A stretch of 6,507 bases of DNA from an uncultured Alphaproteobacteria bacterium (GCA_903939555.1 CAJAHV010000386.1:1-6507); one strand, 5' to 3'. Shown: positions 1 through 6,038, counted from the first letter of the stretch. Numbers and translations: made by a program. Notes: generated by a model from the sequence alone, not told the origin.

Positions 1-884
1 CGGCGGCCAATTATGTTTTTCAGCAAGCTAGTTCAAACGCAACTGCGCTCACTATCCAGGCCGCACTCCCGAATGTTACCCAGGTTGTTGTGCAGAACGT
101 GGTTTCAAGCGCCGTGGCGAGTGCCGCTTCATCCGTCAAGGTAGCGCCAGTCCCAGCGCCGGCCATCGTCTCGGCACCGGTTGCGAAGACTGCGTCCCCG
201 GCGGCTCCGGCACCGGCACCTGTGGCCAAGGCTGCGCCCGCCCCGGCGGCAGCGCCTGCGGCACCGGCACCTGCGGCCAAGGCTGCGCCCGCCCCGGCGG
301 CAGCGCCTGCGGCACCGACAGAAGCGGCGCCAGCGCCAGCGCCGGCGTCGGCAACCCCGCCCCCTGCAGAAGGATCAAGTGGGACGCCGGCCAAGTCGGA
401 TCCGGCTGCGGCGCCGGCTGCAGAACCTGCGCCCGCTAGTGACAGTGCTGCGCCGGCCCCGCCAGCCGGCTCACCCGCAGCGGATGCTGCGCCACCACCT
501 GCGGCCGACGTTGCGCCGCCACCGGCTGGAAGTCCGCCTGCACCCGCACCCGCCAGCGGTGGAGCGGACAGTGCTCCGCCGCCGGCCCAAAGCCCGCCGG
601 TGACCGTGGTCAGCGTTGCCGCAGCGCCGGTGGATGCTTTGCCGCCGTCTCCCGTGCCAGACACACCGCCGCCCACGCCCGCTGATGCCGAAGACGGTGG
701 AGATCCTGTCTTGCAGTCTGTGTCGGATGCACGGGCGGAAGCGCCGCAAGCACAAAGGGTGGGCGCAATTTTAAGCCAATTAAGCCCGCAAGTGTCCGTC
801 TCGGTGAGCTTGCCCATTAAGGCTGCCGGTGCCGCTGGCGTCGATACGCGCTATTCGCTCGCTGGCAATCCGGCAGGATTTTGA
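1..884 (+). CDS. C-terminal part of a Pro/Ala-rich low-complexity protein (5' end outside window)
   Basis: The reading frame is open from the left edge (first full codon at 3) to TGA at 882-884, giving 293 visible residues. A GTG at 90 is in frame, but nothing requires it to be the start, so this is probably the end of a longer protein. The first ~45 residues are Ser/Asn/Val/Gln/Ala-rich (for example TQVVVQNVVSSAVASAASSV). From about residue 46 to 235 the sequence is Ala/Pro runs (APAPAAAPAAP and the like) with few charges, as in extended linkers of surface or envelope proteins. The last ~50 residues are more complex and end DTRYSLAGNPAGF. I see no catalytic motif, membrane helix or known domain. 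An exported adhesin-like or filamentous-haemagglutinin-like protein is possible, but that is inference only. The frame is preferred over antisense ORFs because it keeps normal sequence at both ends of the repetitive part and ends just before intergenic hairpins. Confidence 0.7.
   Translation, partial: AANYVFQQASSNATALTIQAALPNVTQVVVQNVVSSAVASAASSVKVAPVPAPAIVSAPVAKTASPAAPAPAPVAKAAPAPAAAPAAPAPAAKAAPAPAAAPAAPTEAAPAPAPASATPPPAEGSSGTPAKSDPAAAPAAEPAPASDSAAPAPPAGSPAADAAPPPAADVAPPPAGSPPAPAPASGGADSAPPPAQSPPVTVVSVAAAPVDALPPSPVPDTPPPTPADAEDGGDPVLQSVSDARAEAPQAQRVGAILSQLSPQVSVSVSLPIKAAGAAGVDTRYSLAGNPAGF
211..312 (+). repeat. 51-bp direct tandem duplication inside the Pro/Ala-rich gene
   Basis: Copies at 211-261 and 262-312 differ at one base (T at 222 against C at 273, a Val/Ala change). 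Because 51 is a multiple of three, each copy adds 17 residues of the APAPVAKAAPAPAAAPA type without shifting the frame. The near identity suggests a recent duplication by slippage or unequal recombination, so the length may vary between strains. The surrounding GCG/CCG-rich DNA is degenerate repeat of the same composition. Confidence 0.9.
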
Positions 885-963
885 TGTGGATGTTGATTTC
901 CCACGGGAAGTGATCCGGCGGAGGTGGCGTAACCTTTTCTGAAAATTGTACTTTTGTGATCGG

Positions 964-981
964 TCGTGCAATTCTGCACGA
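964..981 (+). other. 7-bp perfect inverted repeat downstream of the Pro/Ala-rich gene
   Basis: TCGTGCA at 964-970 is followed by the loop ATTC and TGCACGA at 975-981. It lies 80 bp after the stop at 884. There is no clean T run behind it (TATTGGGCTTT follows), so it may be a weak terminator, a processing site or chance. Confidence 0.35.
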
Positions 982-1019
982 TATTGGGCTTTGAGTCCTA
1001 ATTGGTGGCGATGCCTTTT

Positions 1020-1050
1020 GGCGCCTCAGGCTCGTGGCAGGCGCCTTTGT
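1020..1050 (+). terminator. Possible rho-independent terminator for the upstream plus-strand gene
   Basis: GGCGCCT (1020-1026) and AGGCGCC (1039-1045) form a 7-bp stem with a 12-nt loop, followed on the plus strand by TTTGT. It is the only hairpin after the Pro/Ala-rich gene with a T stretch in the right orientation. It lies 136 bp past that stop codon, and the large loop makes it a moderate candidate only. Confidence 0.4.
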
Positions 1051-1054
1051 GGGA

Positions 1055-1077
1055 CGGCCGGGGACTGGCCCCGGCCG
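1055..1077 (-). terminator. Strong GC hairpin immediately after leuA
   Basis: CGGCCGGGG (1055-1063) and CCCCGGCCG (1069-1077) form a perfect 9-bp stem with a 5-nt loop. The hairpin begins six bases past the leuA stop codon at 1084-1086. On the minus strand it is followed by TCCCACAAAGG, with no uridine tract, so it may stabilise the mRNA 3' end or terminate inefficiently rather than act as a canonical intrinsic terminator. Confidence 0.55.
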
Positions 1078-1083
1078 CTGGGC

Positions 1084-2622
1084 CTAACCCGCCGCTGCCA
1101 GCGGGCTGCGGCCGCGCTTGACCATCAGCTTGTTGAGCGCGTTGCAATACGCCCTGGCGCTCGCCACGAGCGTGTCGGTATGGGCGCCGGTGCCGCGCGC
1201 GGTACGGCCGTGTTCGGCAAGAACCACCGACACTTCGGCCTGTGCGTCGGTGCCGGCTGTCACGGCATGGACCTGGTAGAGCTGCAATGTCGCACCTTCA
1301 TGCGGCACCAGCTTCCTGACCGCGTTGAACAGCGCATCGACGGGGCCATTGCCGCGTACCGCCGCAGTAGCTTCCTCGCCATCGACATTGAGAGTCAGTA
1401 TGGCGCGCTGGGGGCCATTGCTGCCGCAATAGACTTCGACCTCCACCACTTGGATGCGGTCGTGGCCGCGCAGCACCTGGTCATCAACCAGTGCGACGAT
1501 GTCCTCGTCGAATACTTGCTTCTTGGCATCCGCGAGATCCTTGAAGCGCTTGAAGGCGTCGCCGAATTCATTGTCGGACAGGCCATAGCCCATTTCGGCG
1601 AGCTTTTGCTTGAACGCCGCGCGGCCACTATGCTTGCCGAGCACGAGGTTGGTCGCGCCCTGGCCGACGCTTTCGGGCGTCATGATTTCATAGGTGCTCG
1701 CGTCCTTGAGCATCCCGTCCTGATGGATGCCGCTTTCATGGGCAAAGGCATTGGCACCGACGACGGCCTTGTTGGCCTGCACCGCCATGCCGGTGATGCC
1801 ACTAACCAGCCGCGACGCCTTGGTGATCTCGGTCGTCACGATGCCGGTGCGGACCGGCAGCACATCGTGGCGTACCCTGATCGCCATGGCGATTTCTTCA
1901 ATTGCAGCATTGCCGGCGCGTTCACCGATGCCGTTGACCGTCGCTTCGCACTGCCGCGCCCCGGCCATGATCGCCGCCAGCGTGTTGGCTACCGCCAGCC
2001 CGAGGTCGTTATGGCAATGCGTCGAGAAGATCGCCCTGTCGGCATCGGCTACCCGGCCGATCACATCGCGGAACATCGCGCCATAGGTTTCGGGCGTCGC
2101 ATATCCGACAGTATCGGGCAGGTTGATCGTCGTCGCCCCGGCGCGGATGGCAGTTTCGACCGCGCGGCACAGAAAATCGGGGTCGGTGCGCGTCGCATCC
2201 TCCGCCGACCATTCGACATCCTCGCACATGCTGCGGGCATGGCCGACCGAGCGCGCGATCGCATCGAGCACTTGTTCGGGGGTCATGTTGAGCTTGGCGC
2301 GCATGTGTAGCGGCGAGGTGGCGATGAAGGTGTGGATGCGCGGCCGCCGGGCGTGGCGGACTGCCGCCCAGGCGCGGTCGATATCGGGTATCGCGGCGCG
2401 CGCCAGCGATGCGACGATGGCGGTCTCGCACTGTTTGGCGACAGCGGTTACGGCTTCGAAATCGCCTTCGCTGGCGATGGCAAAACCGGCTTCGATGACA
2501 TCGACGCCCAGCGCTTCGAGTTGCGCCGCCACCTTGAGTTTTTCCTCGAGGTTCATTGAGCAGCCCGGCGATTGTTCGCCGTCGCGCAGTGTCGTGTCGA
2601 AAATGCGGATGTGATCGGTCAT
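1084..2622 (-). CDS. leuA: 2-isopropylmalate synthase
   Basis: Catalyses acetyl-CoA + 3-methyl-2-oxobutanoate (2-oxoisovalerate) to 2-isopropylmalate, the first committed step of leucine synthesis; cytosolic. The 512-residue product has the usual long LeuA length. The TIM-barrel catalytic domain opens with FDTTLRDGEQSPG (residues 8-20; metal-ligand Asp14 in the RD pair) and contains HCHND (202-206; metal-ligand histidines) and NGIGERAGN (230-238). GIHQDG (299-304) and LGKHSGRAAF (328-337) mark the linker region. The remaining ~130 residues form the C-terminal LeuA dimerisation/regulatory domain, where leucine feedback acts in the family. The start is ATG 2622, because family members begin a few residues before the catalytic strand; an AGG lies 9 nt upstream. 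The frame continues to a GTG at 2700, but that would add 26 residues lying over the attenuator RNA. Expression is probably controlled by the leucine leader at 2709-2766. Confidence 0.97.
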   Translation of the reverse strand: MTDHIRIFDTTLRDGEQSPGCSMNLEEKLKVAAQLEALGVDVIEAGFAIASEGDFEAVTAVAKQCETAIVASLARAAIPDIDRAWAAVRHARRPRIHTFIATSPLHMRAKLNMTPEQVLDAIARSVGHARSMCEDVEWSAEDATRTDPDFLCRAVETAIRAGATTINLPDTVGYATPETYGAMFRDVIGRVADADRAIFSTHCHNDLGLAVANTLAAIMAGARQCEATVNGIGERAGNAAIEEIAMAIRVRHDVLPVRTGIVTTEITKASRLVSGITGMAVQANKAVVGANAFAHESGIHQDGMLKDASTYEIMTPESVGQGATNLVLGKHSGRAAFKQKLAEMGYGLSDNEFGDAFKRFKDLADAKKQVFDEDIVALVDDQVLRGHDRIQVVEVEVYCGSNGPQRAILTLNVDGEEATAAVRGNGPVDALFNAVRKLVPHEGATLQLYQVHAVTAGTDAQAEVSVVLAEHGRTARGTGAHTDTLVASARAYCNALNKLMVKRGRSPLAAAG

Positions 2623-2669
2623 GATGGTAAGCCTGTCTAAATCGGGTTCCGGATAATGCGGCGGAAAGT

Positions 2670-2732
2670 CCCTCAGGCGCGGTGGCTCAAAACCCGGCAC
2701 GGGCGAGCAAAAACGTCGCGCCTAAGGGCGCG
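2670..2732 (-). promoter_or_regulatory. Leucine attenuator RNA: alternative terminator and antiterminator pairings
   Basis: Three segments can be seen on the minus strand. A (2732-2727, CGCGCC) overlaps the last leader codons. B is CCCTTAGGCGCG (2728-2717). C is CGCGCCTGAGGG (2681-2670). A pairs with the GGCGCG of B to make the terminator hairpin. B pairs with C over 12 contiguous positions, with one G-U pair, and this excludes A:B. A ribosome waiting at the late Leu codons (2742-2734) would cover A and leave B free for C, so reading continues into leuA. With charged tRNA-Leu the ribosome finishes, A:B forms and transcription stops at the U tract. A second weak hairpin, CCCG-TGC-CGGG followed by TTTT (2703-2689), lies in the B-C loop. 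The pairings are read directly from the sequence; the switching behaviour is inferred from known attenuators. Confidence 0.75.
2709..2732 (-). terminator. Attenuator terminator hairpin with U5 tract
   Basis: CGCGCC (2732-2727), loop CTTA (2726-2723) and GGCGCG (2722-2717) form a 6-bp all-GC stem. ACG and TTTTT (2713-2709) follow on the minus strand. The leader peptide stop codon TAG (2724-2722) lies in the loop and at the base of the 3' arm. It is the only clear intrinsic-terminator shape between pit and leuA, so it may also end transcripts that come through pit. Confidence 0.7.
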
Positions 2733-2766
2733 TAAGTCGAAGCAGCAGAAGTCCGTGCAAATGCAT
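2722..2766 (-). CDS. leuL: leu operon leader peptide (14 aa), leucine attenuation
   Basis: ATG 2766-2764 opens a 14-codon frame ending TAG 2724-2722 and encoding MHLHGLLLLRLTRP. Six of 14 residues are Leu; five fall in residues 6-11 as CTT CTG CTG CTT CGA CTT. Three of the six Leu codons are CTT and one is TTG, whereas the stretches of leuA I read use mainly CTG and CTC; slow codons would sharpen sensing. No Shine-Dalgarno sequence precedes the ATG. A promoter-like -10 lies exactly six bases upstream, so translation may begin on a leaderless transcript, as is established for the trpL leader of Sinorhizobium meliloti. The peptide itself probably has no function; its translation senses leucyl-tRNA supply and sets the fold of the RNA ahead of leuA, which starts 100 bp downstream. 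Gene name assigned by analogy with leader peptides of leu operons. Confidence 0.8.
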   Translation of the reverse strand: MHLHGLLLLRLTRP

Positions 2767-2802
2767 ATTCACAGAATAAGCCGAAACCACAACGCAAGTC
2801 CA
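2767..2802 (-). promoter_or_regulatory. Candidate promoter of the leuL-leuA transcript
   Basis: TATTCT at 2778-2773 (4 of 6 matches to TATAAT) and TGGACT at 2802-2797 (4 of 6 to TTGACA) are separated by 18 bp on the minus strand. The -10 is followed by exactly six bases before the leader ATG, placing +1 at that A. The -35 begins only five bases after the pit stop codon (2809-2807), so the promoter occupies almost the whole pit-leuL gap. The matches are moderate; position relative to the leader ATG is the main support. Confidence 0.5.
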
Positions 2803-2806
2803 GCGC

Positions 2807-4420
2807 TCAAACGAACTTCAAGAAGACATAGTAGAGCACGCCCGACAGCATGATCGATGCCGGCAGCGTCAGCACCCAGGCCAATACCAGGTTGCGGATC
2901 GTCGCCATTTGCAGACCAGAGCCGTTGGCCGCCATAGTGCCGGCTACGCCCGACGATAGCACATGCGTCGTCGATACCGGCAGGCCCAGCCCGTCGGCGA
3001 CGCCGATCATGCCCGCCGCGACCAGTTCCGCCGAGGCGCCCTGCGCGTACGTCAGATGCGATTTGCCGATTTTTTCCCCCACGGTGATGACGATGCGCTT
3101 CCAGCCGACAATGGTGCCGAGCCCGAGCGCAATCGCGATCACCATCTTCACCCAGGTCGGGATGAAGCGGGTCAATTTGTCGATGCCACCCTTGAACGTC
3201 TTGATCACAGCCTTGTCGTCACCCTTGAAACTGACCTTGCCACCCTTGTCGATAAGCGCCAGTCCCGACGAGACCATGTACATGTCGCTGCGCAGCCCGC
3301 CGACCGCCGCCGCCGGCACATTCGCCATGCTGCCGTAGCGCGCCGCATTGGCAGCGATCACACCCGATACCGATGCCAGCGCCGGCAGCGTCTGTGGAGT
3401 CAGATCTTTGGTCTGCAGATAGCGCCGCACTTCGGCACGCGGTTCGACCGGCGCGACGGCACCGCCCGCCATGGTCGTCAGCACCACCTGGGCGCGCGCG
3501 GCATCCTGAGCAAAGGCGCCCACCGCCGTCGGCGTCATGTCGCGGTTGAGCGCATAGGCCGTCGGTACGGTGCCAATCAGGATGAGCATGATGAGGCCCA
3601 TGCCCTTCTGCCCGTCGTTGGAACCATGGAAGAAGGATACCAGCGTGCAGGTAACTACCAGCAGGGCCCGAATTGCTGGCGGCGGCGGCGCCATGCCTTC
3701 GGGTTCGCGGAAAAGGGCCGGTGATTTGATGATTTGCTTCAGTAGCAGCAACAGCAGTCCGGCGAAAACAAAGCCCATGATCGGCGAAACGAGCAGTGAC
3801 AGGCCGATCTCCTTGGCCTTGCCCCATTCGACCCCCGAGGCACCGCTGCGGTTCATCAACTGGTTAGCCACCCCGACCCCGATGATCGAGCCGATCAGCG
3901 TGTGCGATGATGATGACGGCAGCCCCAATGCCCAGGTGCCGAGGTTCCAGATGATTGCGGCAAACAAGATGGCAAAGACCATGGCAAAACCTGCCGCGAC
4001 ATCGGGTTGCAGGATAAGCTCGACCGGCAGCAGCCCGATGATGCTGAAAGCCACAGCACCCGACGCTGTCAGCACGCCGAGAAAGTTCCACAGCCCGGAC
4101 CACAGTACTGCTTGCATCGGCGTCAACGCATGCGTGTAGATCACGGTTGCGACGGCGTTGGCAGTATCGTGAAAGCCGTTGACGAATTCGAAGGCCAGCG
4201 CGGTCAGCAGCGCTGCACCAAGCAGCGCAACCGCGGCAGCGGCGATCGGTGGCACCTGCGCAGCGTCGATGTCGGCAAAAAGACTGTAAAAAGCAAAGGC
4301 AACGCCGCCGATCAGCAGCAGCCCGAATGCCATGATGCCGGTACGGCCGGGCTCCCGATGCAGGTCAGGCTTGCCCGGAGCGATTTTTTCGCTGCCGCTC
4401 TGCACGATGACGCCGGCCAT
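2807..4420 (-). CDS. pit: Inorganic phosphate transporter, PiT family
   Basis: Inner-membrane low-affinity phosphate permease; family members co-transport metal-phosphate with protons (or sodium). The 537-residue product shows the internal duplication of the family. NGFHDTANAV (81-90) and HGSNDGQKGMG (265-275) are the two signature motifs with key Asn/Asp residues. GLPSSSSH (166-173) and GLPVSTTH (479-486) are the paired re-entrant-type motifs. Hydrophobic segments alternate from residue ~31 to the end. A largely soluble region at about 295-415 separates the halves, as in PitA-type proteins (about 500 residues). The start is ATG 4420, with GGGGA 10 nt upstream; a GTG at 4450 is in frame but less likely, and ATG 4333 would remove the cytosolic N-terminal tail. 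No PhoU-like (DUF47) partner gene adjoins it: a glycosyltransferase lies upstream and leuA downstream. I find no convincing Pho box upstream. Confidence 0.95.
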   Translation of the reverse strand: MAGVIVQSGSEKIAPGKPDLHREPGRTGIMAFGLLLIGGVAFAFYSLFADIDAAQVPPIAAAAVALLGAALLTALAFEFVNGFHDTANAVATVIYTHALTPMQAVLWSGLWNFLGVLTASGAVAFSIIGLLPVELILQPDVAAGFAMVFAILFAAIIWNLGTWALGLPSSSSHTLIGSIIGVGVANQLMNRSGASGVEWGKAKEIGLSLLVSPIMGFVFAGLLLLLLKQIIKSPALFREPEGMAPPPPAIRALLVVTCTLVSFFHGSNDGQKGMGLIMLILIGTVPTAYALNRDMTPTAVGAFAQDAARAQVVLTTMAGGAVAPVEPRAEVRRYLQTKDLTPQTLPALASVSGVIAANAARYGSMANVPAAAVGGLRSDMYMVSSGLALIDKGGKVSFKGDDKAVIKTFKGGIDKLTRFIPTWVKMVIAIALGLGTIVGWKRIVITVGEKIGKSHLTYAQGASAELVAAGMIGVADGLGLPVSTTHVLSSGVAGTMAANGSGLQMATIRNLVLAWVLTLPASIMLSGVLYYVFLKFV

Positions 4421-4486
4421 GCAATGACATTCCCCGCCCGTGATGGGCACCTATCACCCGCTAGTCCGGGTTTGTTGCGAAACCAT

Positions 4487-4514
4487 GACAACGGGCCAAC
4501 CAGCGCCCGTTGTC
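4487..4514 (-). terminator. 10-bp perfect hairpin between the glycosyltransferase gene and pit
   Basis: GACAACGGGC (4487-4496) and GCCCGTTGTC (4505-4514) form a perfect 10-bp stem around an 8-nt loop. It lies about 80 bp past the glycosyltransferase stop and about 65 bp before the pit start. On the minus strand ATGGTTTCG follows, a poor U tract. A terminator for the glycosyltransferase transcript is most likely; an operator or mRNA-stability element for pit is an alternative. Confidence 0.5.
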
Positions 4515-4549
4515 GCCTCGCTGTAACCCAAAGCCGCGGCGCTGCGAAG

Positions 4550-4570
4550 GGCTGTCGGCAGGAAACAGCC
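4550..4570 (-). other. Short inverted repeat just after the glycosyltransferase gene
   Basis: GGCTGT (4550-4555) and ACAGCC (4565-4570) form a 6-bp stem with a 9-nt loop, about 26 bp past the stop at 4597-4599. No T run follows on the minus strand (CTTCGCAGC), so it is at best a weak terminator or part of the 3' end structure. Confidence 0.3.
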
Positions 4571-4596
4571 GCAGCCATCCTGTCAGGCAGCCATGA

Positions 4597-5313
4597 TCAA
4601 CTGCCGGACAACTGGTTGGTTGCCGATACCCAGCTGCATTGGCGCAGCACAATGTCCTTCAAGCCACGTACCGCCAACCGTGGCGCCAGAAAGTGGTAGA
4701 AGAACCAGTTTTTCGCCGCAAAAGGTGTCGAATGATAAAGTATGCGCTCAGCCAGCGTCCAGCGCACCTCAGAGCGGTCGGCCCGCCGGTTGGACGGCAG
4801 GCACCACAACTGTGGTGCCCTGCCGAAACGCCCTTGGCGCGCGACGCGATTGACCAGTTCATGGTCTTTCAAAACATAGGGCCAATGATCCGGCGCATAG
4901 CCACCCGCAGCCCGCAGCGCATCGCTGCGGAACAGATGCCCATAGCCGCCGGCATGGGTCTGCCCGCGTGCCAGCCCGATCAGCAATGCGTCGCGCAGCT
5001 GCCGCGCCAGCCGTTCGCGCCAGGAATGCGGCGCGCCCGCTGAATCATGAGCGAATACTGCCACCACCTGCCAATTGGCAGCAAACACCGCATCGGCGCT
5101 GGCAAGATAGTCGGGCGGATAGATGGTGTCGGCATCGCCTATGGCCACGAACGGCGATGTTACGAACCGCAACCCTGCTGCTAGCGCATGAACCTGCCCG
5201 GGCGTCGGTTCGCTAATAATGCGGGTATCGATATCGGGGCAGGAAGCGGCAAACTGCTTTGCTAGGGCTAGGCTGTCATCGGTCGAGCCATTGTCGACAA
5301 GGATCAATCGCAA
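4597..5313 (-). pseudogene. Family 2 glycosyltransferase lacking the usual N-terminus (truncated or odd start)
   Basis: The 238-residue frame matches the GT-A fold of family 2 transferases, which move a sugar from a nucleotide donor to a polysaccharide, lipid or protein acceptor. VDNGSTDDS (6-14) is the second strand of the nucleotide-binding fold; EPTPGQVHALAAGL (35-48) follows; GDADT (59-63) carries the DxD-type metal site; GGYGHLFRSDALRAAGGY (122-139) and LKDHELVNRV (148-157) resemble the acceptor-side and catalytic-base regions. The C-terminus (WTLAERILYH, NWFFYHFLAPRLAVRGL) looks intact. The family's first strand, usually 30-45 residues with a V(I)PxYN/R-like motif, is absent. The first available start is TTG 5313, inside the fold and with no Shine-Dalgarno. 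Upstream DNA stays open in this frame but uses rare codons (CGA, AGG, TTA, CTA) and does not resemble a GT2 N-terminus in any minus frame. It is either a 5'-truncated remnant or a gene damaged by rearrangement near 5313-5325; expression as a short protein cannot be excluded. Confidence 0.65.
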
Positions 5314-5504
5314 TGGCCGTAGCGTCTTTGCCGGGCTGGCTGCGCGGATCGGCTGTAACCTCCATCGCGCCGCTGTTGATCGAGGCGATGCGCTTGGGTA
5401 TCGGAGGGCTGTTGTTTTTCCGTGATGAAGTGCAGATTGCGCTGCGCCCGGTACGCATCAGGATGGCGCAGCAGCGCGAGGACGAGGGAGTTTTGCCATG
5501 GTGA
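5313..5504 (+). CDS. Possible small ORF (63 aa) overlapping the YHS gene start
   Basis: ATG 5313 is preceded by AAGGA with a 9-nt gap, and the frame ends TGA 5502-5504, overlapping the next gene's start by seven bases (ATGGTGA), an arrangement typical of translational coupling. About three quarters of codons end in G or C. The product is MAVASLPGWLRG... with a hydrophobic stretch (about residues 15-36) and a charged end, RIRMAQQREDEGVLPW. I do not recognise it. The frame shares third codon positions with a minus-strand frame, so GC3 alone does not prove coding. The same DNA is where the opposite-strand glycosyltransferase should have had its N-terminus. It could be a real small membrane protein, a fragment, or chance. 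Confidence 0.35.
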   Translation: MAVASLPGWLRGSAVTSIAPLLIEAMRLGIGGLLFFRDEVQIALRPVRIRMAQQREDEGVLPW

Positions 5505-5959
5505 AAAAACTATTCGTCGCCGCCCTGTTGGCGGTTGCCGCAGCGGTGGCGGCCGCGCCGGCTTGTGCCGCCGGTTTCTGGCTGGGGGCCAAGGGTGACC
5601 AGCCGGCGGTCAGCGGCTATGACGTTGTCAGCTATTTTGCAGGAACGCCGGCAGCGGGCAGCACCGAATTCACCGTGATGCACAACGGTGCCGGTTTTCG
5701 CTTCGCCAGCGCCGCCAACCGTGACGCCTTCCGCGCCAGCCCCGACCGTTACGCTCCGCAATTTGGCGGCCATTGTGCCTGGGCTGCCTCGCAGGGTCGG
5801 CTGGCGGGGCCTGACCCGACGATCTGGCACATCGTCGGCGGCAAACTTTATCTCAACTGTAGCAAGGATGCCGACGCAAAGTGGCTTGCCGATGTAGCCG
5901 GCAATATCGCCAAGGCCGATGCGTTCTGGGAAGCGCATGAATATGGCGCGGAGCCCTGA
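5498..5959 (+). CDS. Exported YHS domain-containing protein (cysteine form)
   Basis: The 153-residue protein begins with a Sec signal peptide: KK at 3-4, an Ala/Leu/Val core (5-20) and an A-C-A site with probable cleavage after residue 24. The mature part is one YHS-type domain: AVSGYDVVSYF (37-47), GAGFRFASAANRDAFRASPDRYAPQFGGHCAW (64-95) and IWHIVGGKLYLNCS (109-122). Family members are small periplasmic proteins of unproven function, thought to bind metal or ligand. In databases this family is often labelled '(seleno)protein' because some members have selenocysteine at the position of Cys93; here the codon is TGT, an ordinary cysteine. Cys121 adds a second cysteine where Tyr or Asn is more usual. 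The start is ATG 5498, with a strong GAGGGAG seven bases upstream. No lipobox is present. The gene stands alone or coupled to the small ORF before it and is followed by a strong hairpin. Confidence 0.9.
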   Translation: MVKKLFVAALLAVAAAVAAAPACAAGFWLGAKGDQPAVSGYDVVSYFAGTPAAGSTEFTVMHNGAGFRFASAANRDAFRASPDRYAPQFGGHCAWAASQGRLAGPDPTIWHIVGGKLYLNCSKDADAKWLADVAGNIAKADAFWEAHEYGAEP

Positions 5960-6038
5960 CGGGCTTCTTGAGGGGTGTAGGGTAGATAGAAGAAAGCAAT
6001 TAGGCAAAGGGCGCGGGCAAAGCCCATGCCTGTGTCGA

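Noticed and set aside
20..817. 265-codon Gly/Ala-rich frame on the minus strand
   Set aside because: It is the complement of the Pro/Ala-rich gene: CCG/GCG repeats read as GGC/GCC. It has no Shine-Dalgarno or recognisable ends, whereas the plus frame runs through from the window edge to a hairpin-rich intergenic region.
946..2310. 454-codon open frame on the plus strand opposite leuA
   Set aside because: It lies antisense to the clearly conserved leuA frame and its translation (His/Arg/Gly-rich, no family motifs) is the expected shadow of high-GC codon bias.
2623..2700. N-terminal extension of leuA to the GTG at 2700
   Set aside because: The added 26 residues are unlike LeuA N-termini and overlap the antiterminator segment; ATG 2622 starts just before the catalytic FDTTLRDGEQ strand.
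2963..3724. 253-codon plus-strand frame opposite pit
   Set aside because: Arg/His-rich shadow of the transporter gene with no motifs and no ribosome binding site.
4440..4457. GTGAT-N8-ATCAC inverted repeat before pit as an operator
   Set aside because: Only five base pairs, with mismatches outside; expected by chance in this GC-rich sequence.
4468..4486. Possible Pho box before pit (TTGTCAT, 4 bp, TCGCAAC on the minus strand)
   Set aside because: Only the first half-site resembles CTGTCAT; the second half does not match, and the first half overlaps the hairpin arm.
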